Shown here one piece after another: positions 11,028 through 19,899 of a stretch of DNA of 64,000 nucleotides. Each line of letters opens with the position of its first letter. The first letter of the stretch is position 1. The notes below the pieces were generated by a model that saw only the letters and a program-made list of their open reading frames with translations, made no database searches and was not told where the DNA came from. The position numbers were made by a program, and so were the translations under genes. The DNA is from Verrucomicrobiota bacterium (GTDB lineage Bacteria > Verrucomicrobiota > Verrucomicrobiia > Opitutales > Opitutaceae), in assembly GCA_016721945.1 (NCBI GenBank), contig JADKHC010000023.1, positions 22,198 to 86,197 on the forward strand, read 5' to 3'.

Positions 11028-12356
11028 TCAGGATTCTTCGTCGCCATCCATGATGGCGAACATCAGCTCAGCAGACGAAACAAGCATGCCGTCGACGGTG
11101 CAGTTGCACTCGGCGACGCCGATCTTGTTGCCACGGCTCTTGGTGAGCTTGGCGTTGATCACGAGTTGATCGCCCGGGCGCACGGCCTTGCGGAACTTGA
11201 CCTTGTCGCAGCTCATAAAGAAAGCGCGTTTACCTTCGCTGGAAATTTTCCGGAGCATGAGGATGCCGGCCGACTGAGCCATGGCCTCGATTTGGAGCAC
11301 GCCAGGCATGACAGGTTCGCCCGGGAAGTGTCCGACGAAATACGGTTCGTTGATCGTCACGTTCTTGATTGCGACGAGTTCGTCTTGTCCGATGAATTCA
11401 ACCACGCGGTCAACCATCACAAAGGGATAACGGTGCGGCAACGTGTCGAGCACGCGGCGAATGTCGAGCGAGGTCTCGGTCGGCAGAACAGTCGATGGAC
11501 GCGGTTTTTTCTTCGGGACTTTTTTGCGTTCTTCGAGTTTCTCGGAGAATTTTTTGGTGAGCGCCGAATTGATGGCGTGGCCGGGCCGGGTGGCGATAAT
11601 GTGCGCCTTGAGCGGCATGCCGAGCAACATGACATCACCAATGATATCGAGAATCTTGTGGCGGACGAATTCGTCTTTAAAACGGAGAGGCTCCTTGGAA
11701 AGGATTTTGTCGCCTTTGATCACGACGGCGCAGTCGAGGCTGCCGCCCTTGATCTTGCCCATCTTGACCAGTTGCTCGATCTCCTCGTACACGGTGAACG
11801 TCCGTGCGGCGGCGATTTGCGTGATATAGGTGTCAGGATCGATATCGATCGAGAGATGCTGCGTATGAATGCCGCGGTCATCCGCCGAGGTGCAGGAAAT
11901 GCGGAGCGTATCGCAGGGCAGCGCGATGATCGAGCGATTGCCATCGGTAATGGAGACGGCTTCTTCGAGCACGAAATATTCGCGCTCTTTGTCCTGCTCC
12001 ACCGGCTCGCCCTGGATGATCATGTTGACGAAAGGCTTTGCCGAACCATCGAGTACCGGCGGCTCGCTGGCGTTGATCTCGATCAACACGTTGTCGATAC
12101 CACAGCCATGAAGCGCGCTGAGGACATGCTCGATCTGGTTGAGCTTGGCGTGACCGGACGTGATCGCAGTGTTGCGAACGAGGTCGGTGATCATGTCGAC
12201 ACGTGGCCGGATCTCGGGCTGGCCGCTGAGATCGACGCGTTTAAACGCGATGCCATGCCCGACGGGCGCGGGCTTCATCGTGAGTGTTACGGATTCGCCG
12301 GTGTGGAGACCGGTGCCTTGGACGGAAACCTCTCTCGCGAGAGTGCGTTGCTTCAT
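11028..12356 (-). CDS. lpxC: LpxC-FabZ bifunctional deacetylase/dehydratase
   Basis: The start is taken at MKQRTLAREVSVQGTGLHTG (12356), where LpxC proteins begin; an upstream in-frame ATG adds 15 atypical residues. Residues 1 to about 285 are LpxC, the zinc UDP-3-O-acyl-GlcNAc deacetylase, with HVLSALHGCGIDN, KPFVNMI and the zinc-site segment FVRHKILDIIGD. A lysine-rich linker (KKVPKKKPRPS) follows. Residues about 300-440 are FabZ, the 3-hydroxyacyl-ACP dehydratase, with LPHRYPFVMVDRV and HFPGEPVMPGVLQIEAMAQ. The fusion is known from Bacteroidota and some Verrucomicrobiota and couples lipid A to fatty-acid synthesis. lpxA follows. Confidence 0.95.
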   Translation of the reverse strand: MKQRTLAREVSVQGTGLHTGESVTLTMKPAPVGHGIAFKRVDLSGQPEIRPRVDMITDLVRNTAITSGHAKLNQIEHVLSALHGCGIDNVLIEINASEPPVLDGSAKPFVNMIIQGEPVEQDKEREYFVLEEAVSITDGNRSIIALPCDTLRISCTSADDRGIHTQHLSIDIDPDTYITQIAAARTFTVYEEIEQLVKMGKIKGGSLDCAVVIKGDKILSKEPLRFKDEFVRHKILDIIGDVMLLGMPLKAHIIATRPGHAINSALTKKFSEKLEERKKVPKKKPRPSTVLPTETSLDIRRVLDTLPHRYPFVMVDRVVEFIGQDELVAIKNVTINEPYFVGHFPGEPVMPGVLQIEAMAQSAGILMLRKISSEGKRAFFMSCDKVKFRKAVRPGDQLVINAKLTKSRGNKIGVAECNCTVDGMLVSSAELMFAIMDGDEES

Positions 12357-12469
12357 AGGGATTTGGCTGGAAGTTTGTCGGGAAGCGCGCGGAAAGCGCA
12401 AGCGTGGAGATTGGCGTGGGGACGATGCAGCTTTGCCGTCAAAAGGAAGGCATTTAGCTGCGCAAAAAA

Positions 12470-13528
12470 TCAGCTACGGACCGGGCCTGTGGAACCGCGG
12501 GCGACCAACAACGGTTCGATCAACCGCACAAGGGAACGCGCCCGGAGCGGTTGGCCGAGTTGAGGGAGTAATACTTCCTGCGCGACCTGAATCGTCTCCT
12601 CGATGCGTTGATCGATGCTGGTCAAAGCCGGCGTGGGCATTAGGCAGACGTCGAGGTTATTGAAACCAGCGACTGAAACATCCTGCGGCACGCGCAGCCC
12701 GGCCTCTTGCAGCCCATGCATGGCACCGATGGCGACTTCGTCGTTAACCGCGATAAAGGCAGTGGGCACTTTGCCGCTCTCGACAAAAGCACGGGCAATC
12801 CGCCGACCTTCTTCGAAGTCATTGACGCGTGGATACACGCCATCGTGCGCCGAAGTGCATTGCTCCAAAACCAATCCGCGAGCGGCGAGCGCATCGCCGA
12901 TGCCATGCAAGCGGTCGAGCACGCTGCGGGCCGGACTGTTGAAAGCGAGCAAGGCAAACGTCCGATGCCCGTAATCGAGCAGATGGTCCATCAGCACGCG
13001 CATCGCCTTCGTGCGGTCCAGCGAGACTGTATTCGCGCCTTTGATACCGACATGGTCGATGACCAGATGCGGCGTCTCGCGTGCACCGAGTTCGGCAACG
13101 TGGCGCGTCAGATCATCCTCGTTAAAGTGGCCAATGAACACCACTGCCTCGACGCGCATCGAGAGAAAATGCCGGATAACTTTGTCGCTGTTACCTGGTT
13201 CGATCACTTCGATCAGCGAGGTGAAATTATCCTCCCGCAGCAAACGCTGGAGCGAGGCCAGCTTACGCACGACGGGCGGCGTCAAAAGATTCTCGATGCA
13301 GATGCCCACCGTGGCGGTGCGCTTGCCCTTGAGATGAAGCGCGTAGGCGTTTGGAACGAAACCCGTTTCCTCGATCGCGCGTTTCACGCGTTCGATGGTC
13401 TTGGGTTTTAAACCTGGCTGTCCATTGAGGACGCGCGAGACGGTCGTGCGAGCAAGCCCGACATAGCGCGCGAATTCAGTCGACGAGCGGATTTGTGAGG
13501 TGGGGGTTTTAGGCTGGGAAGTGCTCAC
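12470..13528 (-). CDS. LacI-family regulator of the pectin locus
   Basis: A 352-residue regulator. The N-terminal helix-turn-helix is FARYVGLARTTVSRVLNGQPGLKPKT, which includes the LacI hallmark TTVSRVLNG, followed by a hinge and a periplasmic-binding-protein-like effector domain (VGICIENLL, HLVIDHVG, GHRTFALLAF, PTAFIAVNDEVAIGAMHGL, SVAGFNN). It is divergent from the GH105-GH28 gene 254 bases away, so it probably represses that gene and the transporter and responds to a galacturonate- or rhamnose-derived ligand (inference). Confidence 0.9.
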   Translation of the reverse strand: MSTSQPKTPTSQIRSSTEFARYVGLARTTVSRVLNGQPGLKPKTIERVKRAIEETGFVPNAYALHLKGKRTATVGICIENLLTPPVVRKLASLQRLLREDNFTSLIEVIEPGNSDKVIRHFLSMRVEAVVFIGHFNEDDLTRHVAELGARETPHLVIDHVGIKGANTVSLDRTKAMRVLMDHLLDYGHRTFALLAFNSPARSVLDRLHGIGDALAARGLVLEQCTSAHDGVYPRVNDFEEGRRIARAFVESGKVPTAFIAVNDEVAIGAMHGLQEAGLRVPQDVSVAGFNNLDVCLMPTPALTSIDQRIEETIQVAQEVLLPQLGQPLRARSLVRLIEPLLVARGSTGPVRS

Positions 13529-13782
13529 CGGACAATGGACAAAGAGAGCTGAGGGATAAAAACGGACACGTATCTTAAAGTTGACGACTAACGTTTAGCA
13601 GCTACGAACTGTGGTTCCTTTCACACAGCTTCCCCAAATCCTAGTCCCGGGGTCAACGAAGTTCCTCCGTCTGCCCAAAGATCACCCAGCAAGCTCCGAG
13701 CCCATAACTTGGTTCACCCCTTAAGTCTCGCCCCTGCAGCGTCTTCAGTTAAGGCCTCGCCCATCGCCAACATAACCCCATC
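13529..13782. promoter_or_regulatory. Divergent promoter/operator region of the pectin locus
   Basis: Intergenic region between the LacI regulator and the GH105-GH28 gene. It contains GACTAACGTTTAG at 13587-13598, centred on AACGTT like the central-CG operators of LacI proteins, though its symmetry is imperfect. No start-site elements could be assigned with confidence. Confidence 0.4.
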
Positions 13783-16311
13783 ATGAAGAACTTCTTCCTG
13801 CTCAATCGCCCGCTGTTAGCACTCGCGCTCTGCTGCCTGGTGCTGGCACCGCTGGCTTTGCGAGCGACGGACGGTTTGCAGGACTTTGGCGGAGCCTCTC
13901 CATTGCAATGGTCGGTACGCATGGCCGACTCCGAAGTCGCACGCTCAGGAGACAGTCTTTTCTACAAAGGTGAACGCGGTGCCAGGTGGGATTATACCAG
14001 TGGTTTATTCGCGCATGCGCTACTCCAGCTCGACGCACGTCTCTGCGAGGAACGCTATCAACCTTTCGCCGAAAAACTAATTGGTTCTTTCATCCAGCCC
14101 AACGGCCAGATCCACCGCTATAATGTCGAAAACTATAACATTGATCACGTCGCACCCGGCAAAGCCGTACTCCGCCTCTACAGCCTGACCGGTGACGAGC
14201 GTTACCGCAAAGCGGCCGCGCTCCTCCGCGCCCAACTCACCACCCACCCCCGAACCAAAGACGGTGGGTTCTGGCATAAAAAACGTTACCCGCATCAGAT
14301 GTGGCTGGACGGCCTCTACATGGCTCAACCGTTCTACTCCGAATACGCCCTGCGCTTCAACGACCGCGCCGCCTTCGACGACATCGCTCACCAGATAGTC
14401 ACTATCGCCAAACACACCTACGACCCTAAATCCGGCCTCTTCTTCCACGGCTGGGACGAGTCGCGAAACCAAAGCTGGGCCAATAAAGAAACCGGCACAT
14501 CGCCCAACTTCTGGGGCCGCGCCATCGGTTGGTACGCCATGGGCATCGTCGATGCGCTCGATTATTATCCGATCGATCATCCCCGCCGCACCGAACTCAT
14601 TGCCATCTTCAACCAACTCGCCGCAGGCGTGTTGAAACACCAGGACCTCGATTCCGGCCTCTGGTATCAGGTCCTCGATCAAGGCGCGCGCAAGGGCAAC
14701 TACCTCGAAGCCACCTGCGCGAGCATGTTCATCTACAGCTTCGCTAAGGGCGTGAACATGGGCTACCTCTCCGAATCGTACACGCCCGCCATCCGCAAAG
14801 CTTACGTCAACCTTCTCGCCAAACTTGTCACCACCGACAAAGACGGCCGCGTTCACCTCAACCAGTGTTGCGAGGTTGCCGGCCTCAGCGCCGACCGCAA
14901 CGGTTCTTTCGAATATTACATCAGCGAAAAGATCGTGTCCGACGACCTCAAGGGCGTTGGACCCTTCATCCTCGCCGGCATCGAGCTGGAAAAACTCTTC
15001 AAGCTCGAACCTTCCGGTTGGGACAAAGTTCCCGCCATCCTCAGCCGCATCAAGCCCCCGCAATTCCCCGACCGCGATTTCGCCATCACCCAGTTTGGCG
15101 CGACCAGCGACGGCACCTCCGACAGCACCGCCGCCATCGCTGCCGCCATCGCCGCCTGCCACCAAGCCGGAGGCGGCCGCGTCGTCGTGCCCGCAGGCGT
15201 GTTCGTGACCGGCCCGATCCACCTCAAGAGCAACGTCAATCTCCACATCGCTGCGGGCGCGACGCTTCGTTTCTCCACCGATCCCGCCAAATATTTGCCC
15301 GTCGTCCTCACCCGCTGGGAAGGCGTCGAGCTCATGAACTACTCGCCGTTCATCTACGCCTACGGACAGGAAAACATCGCCATCACCGGCCAAGGCACCC
15401 TCGACGGCAACGCCACCACCGAAAACTGGCTTGCCTGGAATCTTAAACAATCAAAAACCGGCAAACCCAGCCTTCAGACCGCAGCCCGCGCCAAACTCTT
15501 CGCCATGAGCGAAGCCAATCTCAGCGTCGACGAGCGCATCTTCGGCGACGGCAGCTACCTCCGCCCCAATTTCATCCAACCTTATCGCTGCAAAAACATC
15601 CTCATCGAGGGCGTCACTATTGTCCGCTCTCCCATGTGGGAACTCAACCCAGTCCTTTGCTCCAACGTCACTGTGCGCGGCGTAACCATCATAAGCCACG
15701 GCTCCAACAACGACGGCTGCGATCCTGAATCCTGCCGCGACGTACTCATCGAAGACACGATCTTCGACACCGGCGACGATTGCATCGCCATAAAATCCGG
15801 CCGCAACGCCGACGGCCGCCGCCTCCTCATGCCCTCCGAGAATCTCATCATCCGTAACTGCACCATGCGAGACGGCCACGGCGGCACGGTCATCGGCAGC
15901 GAGATTTCCGGCGGTTGCCGCAACGTCTTCACGGAAAACTGCAAGATGGACAGCCCTGAACTAGACCATGCGCTACGCCTAAAAACCAACGCCGAGCGCG
16001 GCGCCTTCATCGAAGACATCTATTTCCGCAACGTGCAGGTCGGCCGTGTCGCCAAGTCCATCGTCATCGTTGACTTCAACTACGAAGAAGGCGCCCGAGG
16101 CGTGTACCTGCCCCAGGTGAAAAACATCGTGCTCGAAAATGTCACTGGCACCTCCGCGCCCCGCGTGCTCAACCTCCAGGGCTTTGAGAAATCCCTCATC
16201 AAGAATATCCGCCTCATTAACTGTACTTTTAGCGGCGTCGAAAGTGATGATATCATCAAACACGTCGAAAACCTCGAACGAATAAACGTGAAGAGTGAGC
16301 GGAAAATGTAA
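13783..16311 (+). CDS. GH105-GH28 fusion: unsaturated galacturonyl hydrolase plus polygalacturonase
   Basis: An 842-residue protein with a signal peptide (residues 1-27, ALCCLVLAPLALRA). Residues about 45-420 are a GH105 alpha/alpha barrel (WDYTSGLFAHALLQ, MWLDGLYMAQPFYSEY, NFWGRAIGWYAMG, LEATCASMFIYSFAKG). Residues about 430-830 are a GH28 beta helix with all four signatures: NNDGCDPESC, DTGDDCIAIKSG, GHGG and LRLKT. GH28 cuts galacturonan, while GH105 removes the unsaturated sugar left by pectate or rhamnogalacturonan lyases. Export suggests periplasmic work on pectin fragments. The next gene is a hexuronate-type transporter. Confidence 0.93.
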   Translation: MKNFFLLNRPLLALALCCLVLAPLALRATDGLQDFGGASPLQWSVRMADSEVARSGDSLFYKGERGARWDYTSGLFAHALLQLDARLCEERYQPFAEKLIGSFIQPNGQIHRYNVENYNIDHVAPGKAVLRLYSLTGDERYRKAAALLRAQLTTHPRTKDGGFWHKKRYPHQMWLDGLYMAQPFYSEYALRFNDRAAFDDIAHQIVTIAKHTYDPKSGLFFHGWDESRNQSWANKETGTSPNFWGRAIGWYAMGIVDALDYYPIDHPRRTELIAIFNQLAAGVLKHQDLDSGLWYQVLDQGARKGNYLEATCASMFIYSFAKGVNMGYLSESYTPAIRKAYVNLLAKLVTTDKDGRVHLNQCCEVAGLSADRNGSFEYYISEKIVSDDLKGVGPFILAGIELEKLFKLEPSGWDKVPAILSRIKPPQFPDRDFAITQFGATSDGTSDSTAAIAAAIAACHQAGGGRVVVPAGVFVTGPIHLKSNVNLHIAAGATLRFSTDPAKYLPVVLTRWEGVELMNYSPFIYAYGQENIAITGQGTLDGNATTENWLAWNLKQSKTGKPSLQTAARAKLFAMSEANLSVDERIFGDGSYLRPNFIQPYRCKNILIEGVTIVRSPMWELNPVLCSNVTVRGVTIISHGSNNDGCDPESCRDVLIEDTIFDTGDDCIAIKSGRNADGRRLLMPSENLIIRNCTMRDGHGGTVIGSEISGGCRNVFTENCKMDSPELDHALRLKTNAERGAFIEDIYFRNVQVGRVAKSIVIVDFNYEEGARGVYLPQVKNIVLENVTGTSAPRVLNLQGFEKSLIKNIRLINCTFSGVESDDIIKHVENLERINVKSERKM

Positions 16312-16396
16312 GCATCGACCGCTCCCCCTGCCCCGTTTTCCCCTCCCGCCCGTCAAGCTTTCCGCTCCCACTGACCCCATCCCCGAACCACACACC

Positions 16397-17806
16397 ATGA
16401 GTAAACTGGATCAGATAAACGAAAAAATCGGCAAGTACCGCTGGACGATCTGCGGACTCGTCTTTGCCGCCACCACGATCAACTACCTTGACCGTAACGT
16501 CCTCGGCCTGCTGAAGCCGACGCTCTCCGCCGACGGCGTCTTCGGTGCCGACAAGGCCGATCAAGAGCTCATGTACTCCAACGTGGTGATCTGTTTCCAG
16601 ATCGCCTACGCCGTGGGTATGATGATCGCGGGACGCGTCATCGACTGGATCGGCACCAAGCGCGGTTACGCCTACTCGCTGATTGGTTGGAGTCTTGCCG
16701 CCATCGGCCATGCCTTTGGTCATCACACCTGGAGCTTCGGTTTCTGGCGTGCGGCACTCGGCCTCACCGAAGCGGGCAACTTCCCTGCCGCCAACAAGAC
16801 AATGGCCGAATGGTTCCCAAAAAAAGAACGCGCTTTCGCCACCGGGCTCTACAACTCGGGCGCCAACATCGGTGCCATCCTTGCCCCTTTGTCAGTTCCT
16901 TACATCGCCACAGCCTGGGGCTGGGAATGGGCGTTCATTCTCACAGGTGCGGTCGGACTGATCTGGATCGCATTCTGGTACAAGATGTATGACAGCCCCG
17001 CGGCCAAACTCGCCAACGGCCAACTATCAAAGGCCGAGTACGACTACATCCACAGCGATCACGACGAACAGTCTGCTGAGAAAGCCGACAAATCCACCGC
17101 GAAAGTCACTTGGGGCAAATTGCTCACCTTCCGTCAGACTTGGGCCTTTGTACTGGGTAAGTTTTTGTCCGACCCCGTCTGGTGGTTCTACATGTTCTGG
17201 CTGCCCGCCTTCCTCAACGGTGAAAACGCCCGCAAGGTCGAAGCGTTTCGCGCCGCGAACCCAAACTTCACCGGTCTCCCCGCCGAGGTCCCTGGCTTCA
17301 TCAGCTGGATGTGGGCCGTCGCCGTCGTCTACACCATCGCTACAGCAGGCTCCATTTTCGGCGGTTGGCTGCCCAAGAAGTTTATCGCTGGCGGCATGGA
17401 TGCTAACAAAGCCCGCAAGCTCGCGATGTTTATCTTTGCGCTATTCCCGTTGACCGTACTCCTCGCCTCCCGTCTCGGCGAAATCAACACCTGGCTCGCG
17501 GTCGGCACCATCGCCATCGCCTGCTCAGCGCACCAAGCTTGGTCGGCTAACATCTTCACCACCGTGTCGGACATGTTCCCCAAGAAAGCAGTCGCCTCAG
17601 TCACCGGCATCGGAGGCATGGCAGGAGCCGTCGGCGGCATTCTCATCGCTCGCGCCGCCGGACTGCTGCTGAAACATTTCACGGCACTCGGCAAAGTCGA
17701 AGCCGGCTACGCGATTCTCTTCGTCGTGTGCGGTTCCGCCTACATCTTGGCTTGGGTCGTCATGCACCTGCTCGTACCGAAGTTTAAGAAGGTCGAGGGC
17801 CTCTGA
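16397..17806 (+). CDS. MFS transporter, hexuronate (ExuT-like) type
   Basis: The ATG at 16397 begins MSKLDQINEKIGKYRW just before the first helix. An upstream in-frame start would add a proline-rich tail overlapping the preceding gene and is rejected. The protein has about 469 residues and 12 predicted helices, with anion:cation symporter family marks INYLDRNVLG in helix 1, GLTEAGNFPAANKTMAEWFPKKERAFATGL and the central KADKSTAKVTWGKLL loop. Its place 85 bases after the GH105-GH28 gene points to uptake of galacturonate or unsaturated galacturonides. A strong terminator follows. Confidence 0.88.
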   Translation: MSKLDQINEKIGKYRWTICGLVFAATTINYLDRNVLGLLKPTLSADGVFGADKADQELMYSNVVICFQIAYAVGMMIAGRVIDWIGTKRGYAYSLIGWSLAAIGHAFGHHTWSFGFWRAALGLTEAGNFPAANKTMAEWFPKKERAFATGLYNSGANIGAILAPLSVPYIATAWGWEWAFILTGAVGLIWIAFWYKMYDSPAAKLANGQLSKAEYDYIHSDHDEQSAEKADKSTAKVTWGKLLTFRQTWAFVLGKFLSDPVWWFYMFWLPAFLNGENARKVEAFRAANPNFTGLPAEVPGFISWMWAVAVVYTIATAGSIFGGWLPKKFIAGGMDANKARKLAMFIFALFPLTVLLASRLGEINTWLAVGTIAIACSAHQAWSANIFTTVSDMFPKKAVASVTGIGGMAGAVGGILIARAAGLLLKHFTALGKVEAGYAILFVVCGSAYILAWVVMHLLVPKFKKVEGL

Positions 17807-17837
17807 TTTCCCGCGTCCCCTGACGCCTCGCATTCCA

Positions 17838-17866
17838 GCCCCACCGAATCTCGGTGGGGCTTTTTT
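17838..17866 (+). terminator. Rho-independent terminator after the hexuronate transporter
   Basis: Perfect stem GCCCCACCGA / TCGGTGGGGC with a three-base loop, followed by TTTTTT. It lies about 30 bases after the transporter stop and before efp, so it closes the pectin operon. Confidence 0.9.
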
Positions 17867-17962
17867 GCGCCAATTTTTATCGTCGCGGCCCCACGGCTTG
17901 ACACCTCTCAAACCGCTCCCTTAATCCAACCCTTTTAACAACTCCAAACCAGTCCCCTCGCC

Positions 17963-18520
17963 ATGCCCGCAGCTAACGATATCCGCAAAGGCCAAGTCAT
18001 CAAATTCAACGGTGAAGCCCATCTCGTGATGGAAACCCAACACCGCACGCCGGGCAATTTGCGCGCCTTCGTCCAGATCAAGATGCGCAACCTCAAGTAC
18101 GGCAAAGCCCTCGACCAACGCTTCGCTTCCACCGACACCATCGAGGTGCTCCCGACCGAGAAGAAGACCCTCGAGTTCAGTTACGCCGACCGCGACGCTT
18201 TTGCCTTCATCGATCCAGAAACCTACGAACAGATCGAGCTCAGTGCCGTCCTCATCGGCGACGCCAAGAACTATCTCACCACCAACGGCAAGGTCGACGT
18301 CCTCTTCGTCGACGAAAAACCACTCACCATCGAGCTGCCCTCAACCGTGACGCTCAAGGTCACCGAAAGCTCCGACGGCATCAAAGGCGACACCGCCAGC
18401 AACGTCCAAAAACCGGCAACCCTTGAAACCGGCCTGGTTATCCAAGTGCCGCTCTTCATCAAGGAAGGCGAAGTCATCCGCGTGAACACCACCGACGGTT
18501 CCTACCTCGGCCGCGCCTAA
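17963..18520 (+). CDS. efp: Elongation factor P
   Basis: At 185 residues this is the normal length for EF-P, which rescues ribosomes stalled at proline stretches. KOW-like domain I (IRKGQVIKFNGEAHLVMETQ), the central OB domain (YEQIELSAVLIGDAKNYL) and the C-terminal OB domain (SSDGIKGDTASNVQKPATLETGLVIQVPLFIKEGEVIRV, in pieces) are all present. In the domain I loop HRTPGNLRAF, the residue aligned with E. coli Lys34 is Asn32, not the Lys or Arg that is usually modified. An own terminator follows. It sits within the pectin region but is unrelated to it. Confidence 0.95.
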   Translation: MPAANDIRKGQVIKFNGEAHLVMETQHRTPGNLRAFVQIKMRNLKYGKALDQRFASTDTIEVLPTEKKTLEFSYADRDAFAFIDPETYEQIELSAVLIGDAKNYLTTNGKVDVLFVDEKPLTIELPSTVTLKVTESSDGIKGDTASNVQKPATLETGLVIQVPLFIKEGEVIRVNTTDGSYLGRA

Positions 18521-18543
18521 CCGCCCGCGCTGTTTTTCATTTC

Positions 18544-18577
18544 AAAAAACGCGACCGTCACGGGTCGCGTTTTTTTG
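18544..18577 (+). terminator. Rho-independent terminator of efp
   Basis: AAAAAACGCGACC, loop, GGGTCGCGT and a run of seven T, 24 bases after the efp stop. Confidence 0.92.
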
Positions 18578-18657
18578 TGTACCCACCACTGGCATCGCCA
18601 CCAGCAAAGATGCGCTCGCCGGTTGAACTATCGGTCCTGGATTGATTAAATACCCCC

Positions 18658-19857
18658 ATGCGTACCCTGCTTCACCCCATGCTCGCATCGGTCAGTCTCT
18701 TCATCGTCGCCAGCCTCAAACCCGTCCTAGCTGACACCGCCAAAACCGCCGTCCAAACCGCGTCCGGCAGCGCTCATTTCACCCACTGGCCCAAAGGCAC
18801 CTCGCCACAGGAAGTCGGCAAACTCGTCGCAGAGAATTTCGTCGTGCGCAGTCACGGCAATTTAGAACGCCCGAAAAATCCTAAATACATCGTCTATTCC
18901 GAAGTCTGCACCTGGTACGGCTCGCTCACCTTCGCTCAACTCACCAATGACCGCGATCTTCTCGACCGCCTCGTCAAACGCTTCGACCCGCTCCTCACCT
19001 CCGCCGAGTCGCACCTCATCCCTGCCGCCATTCACGTTGACCTCTCCGTCTTCGGCGCCGTTCCACTCGAGCTCTATATCCAAAATCGGGATACACGCTA
19101 CCTCGCCCTCGGCCAGTGGTGCGCCGACACCCAGTGGGCCTTGCCCAACCCGAATCTGATTCAAGGACGCGAAGACCAGATCGAGCCAAACGTCGACACC
19201 GCCTCGCTCCTGGCCCAAGGCCTCAGCCCGCAAACCCGCTACTGGATCGACGACATGTACATGATCAACGTCCTTCAGGCCCAGGCATATCGCGCGACGC
19301 AAAACCCGGTCTACCTCGACCGCGCCGCCCGCGAAATGGTTTCCTACCTCGATAAACTCCAACAACCCAACGGCCTCTTTTTTCACGCCCCCGACGCTCC
19401 GTACTTCTGGGGCCGCGGCAACGGCTGGTTCGCCGCCGGCTTCGTCGAACTCCTCCGCGTCCTGCCCAAAAACCATCCGCAATACGCCCGCATCATGAGC
19501 GGCTACCGAACCATGATGTCCTCGCTTCTCAAACTTCAAAGTGACGACGGCATGTGGCGCCAGCTTCTGAATCGCCCCGAATCCTGGCCCGAAACATCCT
19601 CTACCGGCATGTTCACCTTCGCCTTTATTTCCGGCGTGAAAAACGGCTGGCTCGACGAAAAAACCTACGGCCCCGCCGCCCGCAAAGCCTGGCTTGCCCT
19701 CGGCACCTACCTCAATCCCGACGGCAATCTCCGCGAAGTCTGCGAAGGCACCGGCAAGAAAAACGACTACGAGCACTACATGCACCGCGCCCGCGTCGTC
19801 GGCGACCTCCACGGCCAGGCCCCGCTGCTCTGGTGCGCCTCCGCGTTTCTGCGCTAA
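18658..19857 (+). CDS. GH105-family unsaturated (rhamno)galacturonyl hydrolase
   Basis: A 399-residue protein with an N-terminal signal peptide (LASVSLFIVASLKPVLA). The family landmark WIDDMYMINVLQAQAY carries the Asp that is the general acid in YteR-type enzymes. Also present are NGLFFHAPDAPYFWGRGNGW (in pieces) and ETSSTGMFTFAFISGVKNGWL. It would remove the terminal unsaturated galacturonate from lyase products in the periplasm. It is a second, free-standing relative of the GH105 module in the fusion gene 2.3 kb upstream, separated from it by efp and two terminators, so it must have its own promoter. Confidence 0.9.
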   Translation: MRTLLHPMLASVSLFIVASLKPVLADTAKTAVQTASGSAHFTHWPKGTSPQEVGKLVAENFVVRSHGNLERPKNPKYIVYSEVCTWYGSLTFAQLTNDRDLLDRLVKRFDPLLTSAESHLIPAAIHVDLSVFGAVPLELYIQNRDTRYLALGQWCADTQWALPNPNLIQGREDQIEPNVDTASLLAQGLSPQTRYWIDDMYMINVLQAQAYRATQNPVYLDRAAREMVSYLDKLQQPNGLFFHAPDAPYFWGRGNGWFAAGFVELLRVLPKNHPQYARIMSGYRTMMSSLLKLQSDDGMWRQLLNRPESWPETSSTGMFTFAFISGVKNGWLDEKTYGPAARKAWLALGTYLNPDGNLREVCEGTGKKNDYEHYMHRARVVGDLHGQAPLLWCASAFLR

Positions 19858-19899
19858 TCAATCGACTGCTCTAAATTCTCCGAGGCAGCACGTAACAAC

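Noticed and set aside
10232..11047. Longer lpxA start at 11047
   Set aside because: It overlaps lpxC by 20 bases and adds nine residues not seen before the usual IHPSA start; the ATG at 11020 is preferred.
11013..12563. 516-residue plus-strand ORF opposite lpxC/fabZ
   Set aside because: Antisense shadow caused by third-position GC bias; the minus strand carries full LpxC and FabZ motifs.
14077..15450. 457-residue minus-strand ORF opposite the GH105-GH28 gene
   Set aside because: Shadow; the plus strand has every GH28 catalytic motif.
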